A DNA stretch of 64,000 bases from Prostheceraeus crozeri (lineage: Eukaryota > Platyhelminthes > Polycladida > Euryleptidae), in contig CAJQUW010011499.1 of NCBI GenBank assembly GCA_907163375.1, positions 118,231 through 182,230 on the forward strand, written 5' to 3'. A program made the translations under genes and the position numbers. This document shows positions 62,575-64,000 of the stretch, piece after piece (positions within the stretch are counted from its first letter, which is position 1; the number at the start of each line of letters is the position of its first letter). The notes beneath the pieces were generated by a model, which saw nothing but the letters and a program-made list of their open reading frames with translations, made no database searches and was not told the DNA's origin.

Positions 62575-62812
62575 TAATAAAATCTTCTTCAGGTGCTTTT
62601 CAATGAAGCTTTTAATAAAATTCAAAGGGATCCAGAATTTTCGCCTTACGGCTTTCTGAATGACAGATAGAGTGGACCCACTCTATGAAGAAAGCACCTG
62701 AAGAAATGGGTCCATTCTATCTGTCATTGAGAAAGCCGTAATGCAAAAATTCTGGCTACCTTTGAATTTTATTAAAAGGTTCATTGAAAAGCACCTGAAG
62801 AAGATTTTATTA
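62575..62812. mobile_element. Palindromic miniature element, 238 bp
   Basis: The arm TAATAAAATCTTCTTCAGG is repeated inverted at the other end, and both arms continue for over 100 bases with few mismatches (AGGTGCTTTTCAATGAA, AATTCAAAGG, ACAGATAGAGTGGACCCA). A TA at both ends suggests a TA target. It lies in a region absent from copy 2 of the surrounding family A element. Confidence 0.85.
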
Positions 62813-63015
62813 CAGAATGTATGCTACTCATTCTCCTGTTTTCCTATCATGGTCAGTTAATTCCGTGGTAAATTTTTCAAAGCCGCAAAAATTTTCATAT
62901 CTCACATCTGGTATTGGGTCTCAACTCAAGTTCATTTAATAAAATCGAAACTGTATGCACATTGGGGATTTGATTAATACTGAGTTGCTACTCTACCTAA
63001 TATGCTTACTCTATG

Positions 63016-64000
63016 CTGCTGAAAGCGTATGCATTCCGATCGGGAAGGAGAGCAGATGATCAAAAATCATTAATTTAGAACCTGATTCATACTCATCCGT
63101 TAGCGTTCTCTTTAGTCATCGCTCATAAATTGTTTGCCTTTTGAAGAAACTTATCAATGTATTTTACCAACGTTTGAGTTAAAATAATCATCAATTTTTT
63201 AAATTCAGCTGTACTGTTACACCTACATAACACAACCGCTACTTCTTGCCGTCAATTTTGATATAGTGACGTCATTCTATCATAAAATGATACATAGTGC
63301 ACTTTTGAATCATCACATAGCTCACATAAATAGCTTCATACCGTAATCAATTTCCATGTGCCAGTTACGAAATCTTAATTATCATTTTTTATTCGAAATT
63401 TTAATGGGCCTATGCTTAATTTATTGATGTCATTGTATTCAATATCAAAATTCAGATATGATTCATTCTCGAATCCACATGATTATCTACAATTCAGGCC
63501 TGAATGAATCCATTTATTTTTCTTTTAATTTCATTTTTAGTTCTCTTCTCAGTTTTCCTAAATTCTTTCAGATTTTGTATGCTAGATAAGGGCGTGCTTT
63601 AATTTAGCCGTCAATCACTGTAGGCTCTTCAATGTGCAGTTCACTCTGGCTAAAGGGGAACCGGCTGAGAAGGAAGTGGATTTTTTTATTTGAGCCTTCG
63701 TCTATTATTGGCCACTAAAAAGCAGTCTAATGCATCTATTTTCACAGGCAATTGCTGCTCATCTATTCATCTAGAATTTCTAGGAGTTCATTTATATACC
63801 TGTTTATAGCGCAGTGTTTCAACGAGCCAACACGTGCTCTCTCTTGAGGAGAAAGTTAAACTCTTCAAAGCTTCTGAAATCCCCCGAGTGGCGAAAGAAA
63901 ATAACAGCTGACATTGGAGTCCTTTATTCTTTAGACAGAAGTTTGATTTCCTTTCACTGTTGACCAATGAGCTTTAACTATTGTTCCATATTTTTAAAGC
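63016..64000. other. Gene-free stretch to the end of the window
   Basis: AT-rich sequence with no supported gene, RNA or repeat end. Confidence 0.4.

Larger units (their letters stand above)
60690..63015. mobile_element. TIR element, family A copy 3, interrupted by other insertions
   Basis: 60690-60897 matches 40697-40910, and 62248-63015 matches 40915-41387, in the same order and strand. The right end ACCTAATATGCTTACTCTATG is present. The first 170 bases of the element are missing. About 1.35 kb of unrelated DNA separates the two parts and a palindromic element lies within the second part. Confidence 0.75.

Overview
The window looks like metazoan nuclear DNA, probably from an invertebrate. 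It is AT-rich, intron-like and repeat-dense. It carries non-LTR retrotransposons, several families of inverted-repeat DNA transposons, a 549-bp GA microsatellite and a histone H3 fragment. There is no bacterial operon structure, no CRISPR array and no rRNA gene. No complete ordinary host gene was recognised. The invertebrate assignment is an inference from the mix of transposons, not from a host marker gene.

Positions 1 to about 9,300 hold one end of a large virus-like element of the Polinton/Maverick (adintovirus-like) type. Its family-B, protein-primed DNA polymerase runs on the minus strand (711-4695). It is broken by several frameshifts but keeps all exonuclease and polymerase motifs, zinc fingers and an endonuclease VII-like insert. 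It faces a plus-strand gene remnant (2-531) that resembles the C-terminus of a capsid-type protein. A divergent promoter region (4696-4972) with three copies of a short motif separates the polymerase from a small acidic protein gene (4973-5369). Four 206-bp tandem repeats follow (5427-6245). After them comes a more GC-rich block with three intact minus-strand genes (6739-6993, 7260-7526, 7824-9002). Each of these has a TATA-like box 32 to 41 bases before its ATG. They alternate with three near-identical 138-bp cassettes. None of the three was recognised. This cassette and gene array is the most unusual part of the window.

From 9.8 to 10.5 kb there is a block of direct and inverted repeats with runs of exactly nine G. 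A decayed non-LTR retrotransposon lies at 11.0-13.0 kb. A much better preserved one, with a PHD-like ORF1 and an endonuclease-RT ORF2, lies at 47.5-51.4 kb. A tRNA-like sequence abuts its 5' end.

The rest is mostly non-coding DNA punctuated by mobile elements. These are a three-copy TIR family (16.4, 40.5 and 60.7 kb), a three-copy foldback family (20.3, 43.6 and 55.2 kb), and a hAT-type element with an exact 8-bp target duplication (37.9 kb). There are also two elements with TTA target sites (43.5 and 44.7 kb), an element with CCGTATTTTCTC ends (52.6 kb), two mariner-like transposase remnants (23.7 and 56.9 kb) and several nested insertions. A histone H3 C-terminal exon or fragment lies at 58.5 kb on the minus strand.
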